From: Lachnospiraceae bacterium
GTDB taxonomy: Bacteria; Bacillota; Clostridia; Lachnospirales; Lachnospiraceae
Assembly: GCA_022792535.1 (NCBI GenBank)
Contig: JAAWBG010000054.1
Span: 1-43,231 of the forward strand
DNA: 43,231 nt
Direction: 5' to 3'
The notes under the pieces are model-generated. The model had not been told where the DNA came from, did no database searches, and saw only the letters and a program-made list of their open reading frames with translations. The translations under genes and the position numbers were made by a program. Of the stretch, positions 34,232 through 42,178 are shown one piece after another. The first letter of the stretch is position 1. The number at the start of each line of letters is the position of its first letter.

Positions 34232-34381
34232 ATGAAGGAGATTAAAAAGGAACTTTTGCAGGAAATGGCCTTTCAAGTACTTCATATGGAACGGAAAAAT
34301 CTAAGGAGCCGGGCGAAAAGCGATCAGAAGATGGCGGAGGAGCTGCAGAAGGTCATTGCAGATTATGCCAGAAGAAGATAA
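34232..34381 (+). CDS. Small helical protein, 49 aa, in the sulfur-defence operon
   Basis: Fits exactly between the desulfurase and the DndD-like gene, with one of the strongest ribosome binding sites in the window (AAAGGAGGAGG, 6 nt from ATG). Sequence is charged and helical (MKEIKKELLQEMAFQVLHME, then KMAEELQKVIADYARRR). No family recognised. Its strong translation signal and tight packing argue that it is real, perhaps a small subunit or inhibitor of the adjacent ATPase. Confidence 0.65.
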   Translation: MKEIKKELLQEMAFQVLHMERKNLRSRAKSDQKMAEELQKVIADYARRR

Positions 34382-34393
34382 GGGGGAAGCAGG

Positions 34394-36412
34394 ATGCAGT
34401 TTGAACGTATTGCCATATACAATTTCATGCGTTATAAAGGGGAAAATACCATAGAATTCAGTTGTGAAAAAGGAAAAAATGTTACGGTGGTATTGGGGGA
34501 TAATACGGTGGGAAAGACCACCATTGCCCAGGCTTTCCGCTGGTGTCTGTACGGGGCGGTTCTGACAGAGCGGGGAAAGGGCCAGGAAGATTATCAGCTT
34601 TTGAACTCTGATACCCTGGCTTTGATGAATGCAGACAGCCGGGCAAAAGTGCGGGTGGAACTGACTGCGTCAGATGAGGAAAAACGCTATCAGATCCAAA
34701 GAGAGGTAACTTATACGCGGGCCTTTCCCCATATGATTGCAGAGGAATTTCAGAAAAAGCTGACCATGCATATTTCAGACCTTACAGAGACAGCTTCTTT
34801 GGCAGAAGTGGAGGAAAAGAAAGTAGATGAATTGATCAATGAATTGTTTCCCAGAAATCTGTCTCACTATTTTCTCTTTGACGGAGAACGCTGGAGCGAC
34901 ATTACAGTCAATGGAGTAAAAGAGAATATCAAAGATTCTGTACATATTTTGACGGGGTTGTCAGCTTACCAGGCGGCTATGAAACATCTGAAGGATATGG
35001 GATCTTATTCTGTAATCAGTAAATTTAAAAAGAAAATCACCGGCTCCGGCAGCTTGTACGACAATCTGGAAACGGATTACCATAAATATGAGCGTAAGAT
35101 CGAAAATTGCAGGAAGGAGATCGAAAATATAGAGATCAACCTTGGCAATTATCAGAAGAAATGTGAGGAAATTCAGGAGTATCTGGAAGCTAACAGGAAC
35201 ACAGAGGCCCTGCAGAAACAGTACCAGTCTCTGGGCGTTGTGAAAAAATCTCAGCAGGAACAAACAGTCAGGGAGTATAAGGCGCTGGTAAATGAATTCA
35301 GCGATAAAGTCTATATGATCTTTGCAGAACCCATGATCCAGGCTTCCCTTGGAATGGTAAAATCCGTGGCAGGAGAGCGGCGCGACGTGCCCCATATGCG
35401 CCAGGCCACCATTGATTATATTATGAAGGGAGGCCGGTGCATCTGCGGAACCAGCCTTGTGCCCGATTCCAGGGAATGGAATTGTCTTTTGGAACAGAGG
35501 AATTATCTGCCGCCGGCAGACATTGGTTCTTTACTGGGAGAATTTGAGCGCACCGCTTCCAGGTGGAGAAACCGGGTGAAAAATACGTCTCAGGAATTGC
35601 GGGAGACAGCCCGTCAGATTGATGATTGCGTGAGAAATTATGAGGAAACCTGCAATGAATATATCAGCCTGGAGCAAAGACTGGATGAAAACCTTGACTT
35701 TGCAGAGCAGCGGAGGCGTTTAAAAAGTTATCAGAGAAACATTCAGGAATTGAGCAGCCAGAAGGGCCAGCTTCAAGGTCAGATCCAATCCCTGAACCGC
35801 CAAAAAGACCATCTGGAAGAAGAGATGAAAGGATTGGAAGCCAGAAATGAAGAAAATCAGCGATGGAGGGAACGAATAGAGCTGGCAGAAGCATTGTACA
35901 AAAAATTATATCATGATTTTACAACAGAAGAACAGAAAGTATTTGTGGAATTGAACAAACAGATACAGTATAATTTTGGCCGGATGTTCAATGCAAAAGA
36001 CAAGAAAATAGAATTGTCGGAACAGTATAATATTCAGATGTATTATAAAACAGACATAGGTTACCGAGAAGAGAAGAATCTGTCAGAAGGGGAGAAAATT
36101 GCCAGAAATTTTGCATTTATCGTGACGATTATGGATTACAGCAGAAGACGAAAGGCAGAAAAATCTCTTCTGGAATCTCAGGGAAATGATACCCTTCCCA
36201 TCGTTCTGGACGGGCCCTTTTCCAAATTGGGGGATGAAAATATTCGTTTGATCTCCAAAGTACTTCCAGAAGTGTCAGAACAGGTTATTTTATTTATGTT
36301 GAAAAAAGACTGGAAATACACCAATCTGGATGAATTTGTGGGAAATACCTATGTTATTGAAAAGGATCCAGAAAAATCTTATGCCTCAATCAAAAAAGTG
36401 GAGGAGATCTGA
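34394..36412 (+). CDS. DndD/RecF-like SMC-type coiled-coil ATPase
   Basis: 672 aa. N-terminal ATPase half: FERIAIYNFMRYKGENTIEF, Walker A GDNTVGKTT (K41), HYFLFDGERW. A long coiled coil (about 200-500) is interrupted by RCICGTS (C349, C351), at the place of a Rad50-like zinc hook although spaced C-x-C. C-terminal half: ABC signature NLSEGEKIARNFAF (S564, G566) and Walker B LPIVLDGPFSKLGD (D606). This is the layout of DndD and RecF/RecN proteins. It may monitor DNA during phosphorothioation or act as effector. Starts 12 nt after the 49-aa gene and is followed after 2 nt by its likely partner. Confidence 0.8.
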   Translation: MQFERIAIYNFMRYKGENTIEFSCEKGKNVTVVLGDNTVGKTTIAQAFRWCLYGAVLTERGKGQEDYQLLNSDTLALMNADSRAKVRVELTASDEEKRYQIQREVTYTRAFPHMIAEEFQKKLTMHISDLTETASLAEVEEKKVDELINELFPRNLSHYFLFDGERWSDITVNGVKENIKDSVHILTGLSAYQAAMKHLKDMGSYSVISKFKKKITGSGSLYDNLETDYHKYERKIENCRKEIENIEINLGNYQKKCEEIQEYLEANRNTEALQKQYQSLGVVKKSQQEQTVREYKALVNEFSDKVYMIFAEPMIQASLGMVKSVAGERRDVPHMRQATIDYIMKGGRCICGTSLVPDSREWNCLLEQRNYLPPADIGSLLGEFERTASRWRNRVKNTSQELRETARQIDDCVRNYEETCNEYISLEQRLDENLDFAEQRRRLKSYQRNIQELSSQKGQLQGQIQSLNRQKDHLEEEMKGLEARNEENQRWRERIELAEALYKKLYHDFTTEEQKVFVELNKQIQYNFGRMFNAKDKKIELSEQYNIQMYYKTDIGYREEKNLSEGEKIARNFAFIVTIMDYSRRRKAEKSLLESQGNDTLPIVLDGPFSKLGDENIRLISKVLPEVSEQVILFMLKKDWKYTNLDEFVGNTYVIEKDPEKSYASIKKVEEI

Positions 36413-36414
36413 TT

Positions 36415-36930
36415 ATGGCAGCATATGAATTTTTTAAGAAAGAGTTTGAATTCCGAGGAAAGCACGCCAGAATGGTAAGCGAATTGTGTACGCTGAACGA
36501 CTATCAGCATACCTATTTTAAAAGAGCTATTGACGTATATGTTCTGGCGGCGGTGGTGGGCTTCCGAGTGGATCGGAAAGCAGAGGCGGATTATGCTCCC
36601 AACGAGTCGAAAAGTATTTTCTCGGAACAGATGTTAGGCGCCAAAGAAGATCTGGATTTTCTCATGCAGATGATGGTGATGCTGGAAAATGAAGATAACG
36701 TGTCTTTGGAAGAACGAGTGAAAAAGGCTTTTCGGGGAGCGGAAACTCAGGAAGAATTTGAGCATTACAGAGACTTATTTCACTCCTATGTGCGGGGAGG
36801 AGTGGAAGAATTATACGAGAGATTAGTGCTTCGAAAAGCGGAGGTAGAAGAATTTTATGATGAAAAAACCGCCAATTTGATGGAATTGTTGGAGCGGTTT
36901 TCCATACCAGAAGAACCTATGACAAGATAA
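36415..36930 (+). CDS. Protein of unknown function, 171 aa, partner of the DndD-like ATPase
   Basis: Starts 2 nt after the ATPase stop, with GGAGG inside that gene's end. Acidic, mostly helical. The segment FKRAIDVYVLAAVVGF followed by basic RVDRKAEADY reminds me of small proteins found with Dnd systems ('phosphorothioation-associated' families), but I cannot confirm it. Larger than classical DndE (about 110-120 aa) and without its recognisable motif. Last gene of the operon. A stem TAGGATTA.GGTG/CACC.TAATCCTA at 36973-37005 follows. Confidence 0.6.
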   Translation: MAAYEFFKKEFEFRGKHARMVSELCTLNDYQHTYFKRAIDVYVLAAVVGFRVDRKAEADYAPNESKSIFSEQMLGAKEDLDFLMQMMVMLENEDNVSLEERVKKAFRGAETQEEFEHYRDLFHSYVRGGVEELYERLVLRKAEVEEFYDEKTANLMELLERFSIPEEPMTR

Positions 36931-36972
36931 GAGCAGATCAATGATGAAAAATCATTCAGCATATATCTATAA

Positions 36973-37005
36973 TAGGATTAAGGTGATTTTGACACCCTAA
37001 TCCTA
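36973..37005 (+). terminator. Stem-loop after the sulfur-defence operon
   Basis: 13-bp stem with one mismatch (36973-36985 and 36993-37005). No T-run follows, so termination is uncertain. Confidence 0.35.
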
Positions 37006-37032
37006 ATAGGTGAAAAAATTTTCTGCCAAATC

Positions 37033-37061
37033 TTTACAAAATGGGACAAAGGGGTTATAAT
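37033..37061 (+). promoter_or_regulatory. Promoter of the tracrRNA
   Basis: TTTACA (37033-37038), exactly 17 nt, TATAAT (37056-37061). The predicted start, 37068-37070, coincides with the first base of the anti-repeat. Confidence 0.8.
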
Positions 37062-37068
37062 AGAAATA

Positions 37069-37160
37069 CATTATATCATACCAAGGAATAATGTGGTTAC
37101 TACAATAAGGTAGAACACCAAAAAGCTCTAATCCCATTCTTCGGAATGGGATTATCTTTA
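37069..37160 (+). ncRNA. tracrRNA of the type II-C CRISPR system
   Basis: The anti-repeat (37070-37106) shares ATTATATCATACCAAG with the array repeat, then G for A, then AATAATG, and ends ACTACAAT. It therefore pairs with the crRNA read from the minus strand of the array, with a bulge before the end as in other II-C duplexes. Next comes AAGGTAGAACACC, and last a terminator, an 11-bp stem TAATCCCATTC/GAATGGGATTA closed by a TTCG tetraloop (37129-37154), then TCTTTATCTT. Needed for crRNA processing and Cas9 loading. 5' end from the promoter, 3' end from the terminator. Confidence 0.88.
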
Positions 37161-37200
37161 TCTTATAGGAAATTCCTTGGGATTTCCTATAAGATAAAGA
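37155..37200 (+). repeat. Head hairpin of the intergenic repeat family, between tracrRNA and cas9
   Basis: 19-bp perfect stem (37155-37173 and 37182-37200, TCTTTATCTTATAGGAAAT) with an 8-nt loop. Only the head of modules A/B is present; the bodies are missing. Its first Ts serve as the tracrRNA terminator tail, and it lies in the cas9 leader just upstream of the ribosome binding site. Confidence 0.75.
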
Positions 37201-37233
37201 TGCACAGAACATAATCTACGAAAGGGGAAGGGT

Positions 37234-40200
37234 ATGGACTTAAATTACAGAATAGGATTGGATATCGGTATCACATCCGTAGGCTGGGCAGTATTGGAGA
37301 ATAACAGTAAAGATGAGCCTGTTCGAATTGTTGATCTGGGAGTGAGGCTATTTGAAGCGGCGGAAGTGCCCAAAACAGGCGCGGCTCTGGCAGAGGAGCG
37401 GAGGAATGCCAGAAGTACCAGAAGGAGACTGCGCCGCAGACGTCATCGTCTGGACCGGATCAAATATTTGCTGCAGGAACAGGGAATGATTGAGATTGAT
37501 TCTTTTATGGAACGGTATCATTCTGCTCATCTGCCGGATGTGTATCAGCTGCGCTGCGAGGCTCTGGACCGAAAATTGAAAGAAGAAGAATTTGCACAGA
37601 TTTTGCTGCATATTGCAAAGCACAGGGGATTTCATTCTACCAGAAAAGCAGAGCTGATAGATAAGAAGGATAAGGAAACCGGCGCTGTGCTGTCTGCCAC
37701 AAAGGAAAACAAGAAGTTGATGGAAACCCAAGGCTATCGCACCGTTGGCGAAATGATATATAAAGACGAAAAGTTCCGGACAGGATGTAATTGGAATGAA
37801 CAGGGTTATATTTTGACGCCTCGAAATAAACAGGGAGATTATAAACACACTATGCTGCGGGCGATGCTGGTGGAAGAAGTGCATACGATTTTTCAGCGGC
37901 AGAGAGAGTTAGGAAATCCAAATGCAACGGAAGAATTAGAAGAAAAATATCTTACGATCATGACCAGCCAGCGTTCTTTTGATATGGGGCCAGGCAGCCA
38001 GCCGGACGGAACACCCAGCCCTTATGCAATGGAGGGATTTGGCGACAGGGTAGGTCTGTGTACCTTAGAACCCAAAGAAAATCAGGAGCCAAGGGGAGCA
38101 AAGGCGGCTTATACCTCGGAGCTGTTTGTGGCGCTGCAGAAGATCAACCACCTTCGACTTGTGGATAAAAATGGGAACAGCCGGGGATTGACAAAAGAAG
38201 AGCGGGAAATTCTTCTGGAACTGCTTCACAAACATCAGGAAGTGAAATACGCCGCCATCCGAAAAAATTTAAAACTAGATATTAAATATAGATTTAATAC
38301 TTTGAATTACAGCGGAAAGAAGAAAGATAAAGAAGGGAATATAAAAAGTGAGGAAGAACGGATAAAGGAAGCGGAAAGCGCCAAATTTGTATCTCTGAAG
38401 AATTATCATGATTACAAAAAGAAGATGCCTGACAGAATGGAACAGATGTCCAAAGAGGAAAAAATTAGTTTGCTGGATGAAGTAGGCGCCATATTAACCC
38501 TTTACAAAAATGACGATACCCGTACCAGAGAATTTCAGAAGTTGGGCTTACATGAGGAAGAGATTAACGGATTGCTGGAACTGAATCCTACAAAATTCCA
38601 GCATGTGTCCATAAAGGCCATGAGAAAGATTATGCCTTATCTGGAACAGGGACTTACTTATGACAAGGCCTGTGAGCAGGCAGGATATCAATTTCAGGGA
38701 GCAGAGAGAAAGGAAAAGGCAAAATTATTAAAAGGGAAAGAGATCACAGATATTATCAATGAGATCACCAATCCAGTGGTAAAACGTTCCGTGGCCCAGA
38801 CCGTAAAAGTGATCAACGCCATTATCCAAAAATATGGAAGCCCTCAGGCTGTCAATATTGAACTGGCAAGGGAAATGTCAAAAAATTATCAAGATCGTCA
38901 AAAAATGAGTAAACAGATGAGTGAGAGACAGTCTGAGAATGAGAGAGCCAAGAAAGAGATTCAGGAGTGGGGAATCCCAACGCCCAATGGTAAGGATATT
39001 TTAAAATATCGTTTGTGGCATGACCAAAGCGGAATATGTCTCTATTCCGGGAAAAAGATACCTTTAGAAGAATTATTTACCGGCGCTTATGATATCGACC
39101 ACATCCTTCCTTACAGTATTACGTTTGATGACAGTTATCAGAATAAGGTGCTGGTAACTGCGGAAGAGAACCGGCAGAAGGGAAACCGCATTCCCTATGA
39201 ATACTTTGGAGAAAACGATCCAAAGCGATGGAGAGAATTCGAAGGCCGGGTAAATTCTTTTGTCAGAGATTACAGAAAGCAGCAGCGTTTATTAAAACAG
39301 GAATTTACTTTAGAAGAACGGAAAGAATTTAAGGAGAGAAATCTCAACGATACAAAATATATTACCCGTGTGATCTACAATATGATACGGGAACATCTGG
39401 AATTTGCACCTTACAGCCGAATGGAGAAAAAGAGACAGGTATACGCAGTCAACGGAGGAATTACGTCATATCTTCGGAAACGGTGGAGGCTTCCTGCAAA
39501 GGATCGTTCCATTGATACTCATCATGCTATGGACGCAGTGGTAATCGCCTGCTGTACCAACGGTATGATTCAGAAAATTTCCAGGAATATACAGGGAAGA
39601 GAGTTACGGTATGCCAGAGGATACGTCGCTAAAGATGTGGAAACAGGAGAAATGATCTCACGGGATGATTTCACCAGCGAAGAATGGGATGAAACTTTTG
39701 GCGTGCATTTACCTCGGCCATGGGATTATTTCAAGGAGGAACTGGAGATCCGTATGGGAGAAGACCCCAGATCATTTATCGAGACTCACCCAGATGTGGC
39801 CAGAGATCTGGACTATCCAGTTTGGTTTTATGAAAATGATATTATTCGTCCCATTTTTGTATCAAGAATGCCCAACCGAAAGGTGACAGGAGCCGCACAT
39901 GCAGACACCATTCGCAGTCCCCGCGAGTATAAAAAAACAGGAAATGTTTTGACGAAAACAGCCCTTACTGAATTGAAGTTGGACAAAAAAACAGGGGAAA
40001 TCGCCAATTACTATCAACCAGAAAGCGATAAACCTTTGTATCAAGCCTTAAAAAAGCAGCTGCTGCTCTATAGTGGAGACGCAAAAAAAGCCTTTGCGGA
40101 ACCTTTCTATAAACCCAAAGCCGACGGCACCAAAGGAAATCTTGTAAGAAAGGTAAAAACTTACGATAAACTTACTTTAGGGGTAAAGGTCAATTCAGGC

Positions 40201-40659
40201 AATGGAATTGCAGCAAATGCCAATGGCGCCATGGTGCGGGTAGATGTGTACTGCACAAATGGAAAATATTACTTTGTGCCCGTCTATATTGCAGATGTGG
40301 TGAGAAAGAAACTTCCCACAAAAGCAGTTGTAGTAAGAAAACCTTATAGTGAATGGAAGGAAATGGAAGATAAAGATTTTTTGTTTAGCTTGTATTCCAG
40401 GGATTTGATTTCTTTTAAATCAAAAAGAGGAAAAAATGTAGCCTGTGTAGATGGAACGACGAAGATGATGAATGAGGAAATTGTCTATTATTATGGTGCT
40501 AATATATCAACTGCAAGTTTTAATGGGAAATCCCATGATGGAAGATGTGAGTTTGATGGATTAGGAATTCAGAATTTAGAATATCTGAAGAAATATCAGG
40601 TAGATATTCTTGGAAATGTTACTGAGGTAAAACAGGAACAGCGAATGGGATTCCATTAG
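37234..40659 (+). CDS. cas9: Cas9, type II-C
   Basis: RNA-guided DNA endonuclease, 1141 aa. RuvC-I IGLDIGITSVGWAV (D10), arginine-rich bridge helix (about 50-80, RRNARSTRRRLRRRRHRLDR), RuvC-II VNIELAREMSKN (E543), HNH YDIDHILPYS (D622, H623) with N646 in EENRQKGN, and RuvC-III SIDTHHAMDAVVIACC (H764, D767). All catalytic residues are intact. The C-terminal 350 residues hold the wedge and PAM-interacting domains. The N-terminus resembles Geobacillus-type Cas9 (GeoCas9 is somewhat shorter). AAAGGGGAAGGG precedes the ATG. PAM cannot be predicted by eye. No csn2 or cas4 is present, hence II-C. Confidence 0.97.
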   Translation: MDLNYRIGLDIGITSVGWAVLENNSKDEPVRIVDLGVRLFEAAEVPKTGAALAEERRNARSTRRRLRRRRHRLDRIKYLLQEQGMIEIDSFMERYHSAHLPDVYQLRCEALDRKLKEEEFAQILLHIAKHRGFHSTRKAELIDKKDKETGAVLSATKENKKLMETQGYRTVGEMIYKDEKFRTGCNWNEQGYILTPRNKQGDYKHTMLRAMLVEEVHTIFQRQRELGNPNATEELEEKYLTIMTSQRSFDMGPGSQPDGTPSPYAMEGFGDRVGLCTLEPKENQEPRGAKAAYTSELFVALQKINHLRLVDKNGNSRGLTKEEREILLELLHKHQEVKYAAIRKNLKLDIKYRFNTLNYSGKKKDKEGNIKSEEERIKEAESAKFVSLKNYHDYKKKMPDRMEQMSKEEKISLLDEVGAILTLYKNDDTRTREFQKLGLHEEEINGLLELNPTKFQHVSIKAMRKIMPYLEQGLTYDKACEQAGYQFQGAERKEKAKLLKGKEITDIINEITNPVVKRSVAQTVKVINAIIQKYGSPQAVNIELAREMSKNYQDRQKMSKQMSERQSENERAKKEIQEWGIPTPNGKDILKYRLWHDQSGICLYSGKKIPLEELFTGAYDIDHILPYSITFDDSYQNKVLVTAEENRQKGNRIPYEYFGENDPKRWREFEGRVNSFVRDYRKQQRLLKQEFTLEERKEFKERNLNDTKYITRVIYNMIREHLEFAPYSRMEKKRQVYAVNGGITSYLRKRWRLPAKDRSIDTHHAMDAVVIACCTNGMIQKISRNIQGRELRYARGYVAKDVETGEMISRDDFTSEEWDETFGVHLPRPWDYFKEELEIRMGEDPRSFIETHPDVARDLDYPVWFYENDIIRPIFVSRMPNRKVTGAAHADTIRSPREYKKTGNVLTKTALTELKLDKKTGEIANYYQPESDKPLYQALKKQLLLYSGDAKKAFAEPFYKPKADGTKGNLVRKVKTYDKLTLGVKVNSGNGIAANANGAMVRVDVYCTNGKYYFVPVYIADVVRKKLPTKAVVVRKPYSEWKEMEDKDFLFSLYSRDLISFKSKRGKNVACVDGTTKMMNEEIVYYYGANISTASFNGKSHDGRCEFDGLGIQNLEYLKKYQVDILGNVTEVKQEQRMGFH

Positions 40660-40859
40660 GAAAAATCAGATTCAAATGGTAGAGACAGGAATAGTTTTGT
40701 AATGAATTTTTAAGATTTTGTATGCAGAACGAAAAGTATTTGTCTAGTTGGTGGATCACAGATGACTGATAATTAGGGTTTTATATGTGATTCAACCACT
40801 TACATAAAGAAAAAGCAGGTTCACAGTTGATAAAAAGGTAAATAGATAGGGAGAAGAAG

Positions 40860-41765
40860 ATGGGATTTCGTAATATAAAGATTGAAGGAAATAGAAAACT
40901 TCATATTGAACATCAACAATTGGTGATTGAAAGCGGAACAGAGGTGAAAATCCCATTGGAAGATATCAATAGCATATTGATTGAACATCAATCTGTGACA
41001 ATTTCTGCTTACATGCTGCAAAAATTTGCAGAGATGGGAATTGCTTTGTATGTATGTGATGAAAAACATCTTCCCAATGGGGTGCTTCTTCCTATGGTAA
41101 AACACAGCCGGCACTATAAGCTGTTAAAATGTCAAATAGAAGCTGGGAAACCCTTCCAAAAACGATTGTGGCAGCAGATTGTGATGCAGAAAATCAAAAA
41201 TCAGTCCATTTGTCTGGAACTAAGGGGCAGAGAAGGGGCAGAGGAACTTCAGAGAATGTGCAGAGAAGTACAGTCTGGCGATAGAACTCATGTGGAGGCG
41301 AAAGCGGCGTCTTTTTATTTTCGAAAGTTATATGGCCCTCAATTTACCAGAGGAGATGATCATATTATCAATGCTTCCCTAAATTATGGATATGCTATTA
41401 TTCGGGGAATGATTGCCAGAAGCCTTGTATGTTATGGACTAGAGCCATCTATTGGAATCTTTCATCACAGTGAGTTGAACAGTTATAATCTGGCAGATGA
41501 TTTTATCGAACCATTTCGCCCCATTGTAGACCTGTATACTGCTTCAAGGTTTGATCTATCACGGGCTGAAAATGCATTAACCCCGGAAATAAAACGTGGG
41601 TTATATGGAATTGTAAATTATGAAATGCAGGTAAAAGGAGAAAAACGTATTCTAAGCAATTGTGTCGATCATTTGGTGGCAAGTTACAGTAGTGCATTAC
41701 AGGAAAAATGTGAAACCTTAAACTTACCGGAATTGATGCAGTTACAGGAACATAGTTATGAATAA
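40860..41765 (+). CDS. cas1: Cas1, integrase for spacer acquisition
   Basis: 301 aa. Metal ligands of the Cas1 fold are in place: E in HVEAKAASFYFRKLYG, H in GIFHHSELNSYNLADD, and D/E in the same helix run (EPFRPIVD). Forms the Cas1-Cas2 complex that inserts new spacers. GGGAGAAG precedes the ATG. A 200-nt gap separates it from cas9 and holds an imperfect inverted repeat (TGGTGGATCACA against TGTGATTCAACCA, about 40760-40800), so cas1-cas2 may have its own control. Overlaps cas2 by 8 nt. Confidence 0.96.
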   Translation: MGFRNIKIEGNRKLHIEHQQLVIESGTEVKIPLEDINSILIEHQSVTISAYMLQKFAEMGIALYVCDEKHLPNGVLLPMVKHSRHYKLLKCQIEAGKPFQKRLWQQIVMQKIKNQSICLELRGREGAEELQRMCREVQSGDRTHVEAKAASFYFRKLYGPQFTRGDDHIINASLNYGYAIIRGMIARSLVCYGLEPSIGIFHHSELNSYNLADDFIEPFRPIVDLYTASRFDLSRAENALTPEIKRGLYGIVNYEMQVKGEKRILSNCVDHLVASYSSALQEKCETLNLPELMQLQEHSYE

Positions 41766-42078
41766 ATTTATGAGAATGATAGTATTTTTTGATTTGCCAG
41801 TGGTAAGTGAAAAAGACCGAAAGGCAGCTGCAAAATTTAGAAATTTCTTATTAAAAGATGGATATCACATGATGCAGTTTTCTGTGTATACCAGAATATG
41901 CAATGGAACAGATGCAGTGGAAAAACATGAAGAGAGATTGAAACTTAATTTGCCCTCAAAAGGTTCCATTCGTTTGCTGACAATTACAGAGAAACAATAT
42001 GAGTCTATACATATCTTGTTAGGAGAAAAAGCGTTTGATGACACCAGAGAATCTGTGGAACTGCTAAATATTTTTTAG
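41758..42078 (+). CDS. cas2: Cas2
   Basis: 106 aa ferredoxin-fold partner of Cas1. MIVFFDLPVVSEKDRKAAAK is the first strand and helix of type II Cas2. GYHMMQFSVYTRIC and GSIRLLTITEKQYESI follow. The start overlaps the end of cas1 (ATGAATAA), so the two are translationally coupled. A second Met five codons in (MRMIVFF) is possible but would remove little. Last cas gene before the array. Confidence 0.95.
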   Translation: MNKFMRMIVFFDLPVVSEKDRKAAAKFRNFLLKDGYHMMQFSVYTRICNGTDAVEKHEERLKLNLPSKGSIRLLTITEKQYESIHILLGEKAFDDTRESVELLNIF

Positions 42079-42134
42079 AAAAAGACAGATTATAGTATTA
42101 TTTTTGAGAAACATAAAAGATTTTTTGAGTGGAA

Positions 42135-42169
42135 AAACCCCGCATAATCATTGTGGTTATGCGGGGTTT
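42135..42169 (-). terminator. Terminator at the cas2-proximal end of the CRISPR array
   Basis: 13-bp perfect stem (42135-42147 and 42157-42169, AAACCCCGCATAA and complement) with a 9-nt loop. On the minus strand the stem ends in GGGGTTTTTCC, a proper T-run; on the plus strand only TTT. It would end the array transcript just after the last repeat and may also stop the cas operon. Confidence 0.75.
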
Positions 42170-42178
42170 CTGTACCCT

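Noticed and set aside
36415..36930. Calling the 171-aa protein DndE
   Set aside because: Too long and without the DndE motif I know; left as unknown.
26493..36930. Calling the operon BREX because of the BrxC-like ATPase
   Set aside because: No PglX methylase, PglZ, BrxL, BrxA or BrxB; the PP-loop protein and desulfurase point to phosphorothioation instead.
42079..42178. Leader of the CRISPR array next to cas2
   Set aside because: The crRNA strand is minus and a minus-strand terminator lies here, so this is the trailer side.
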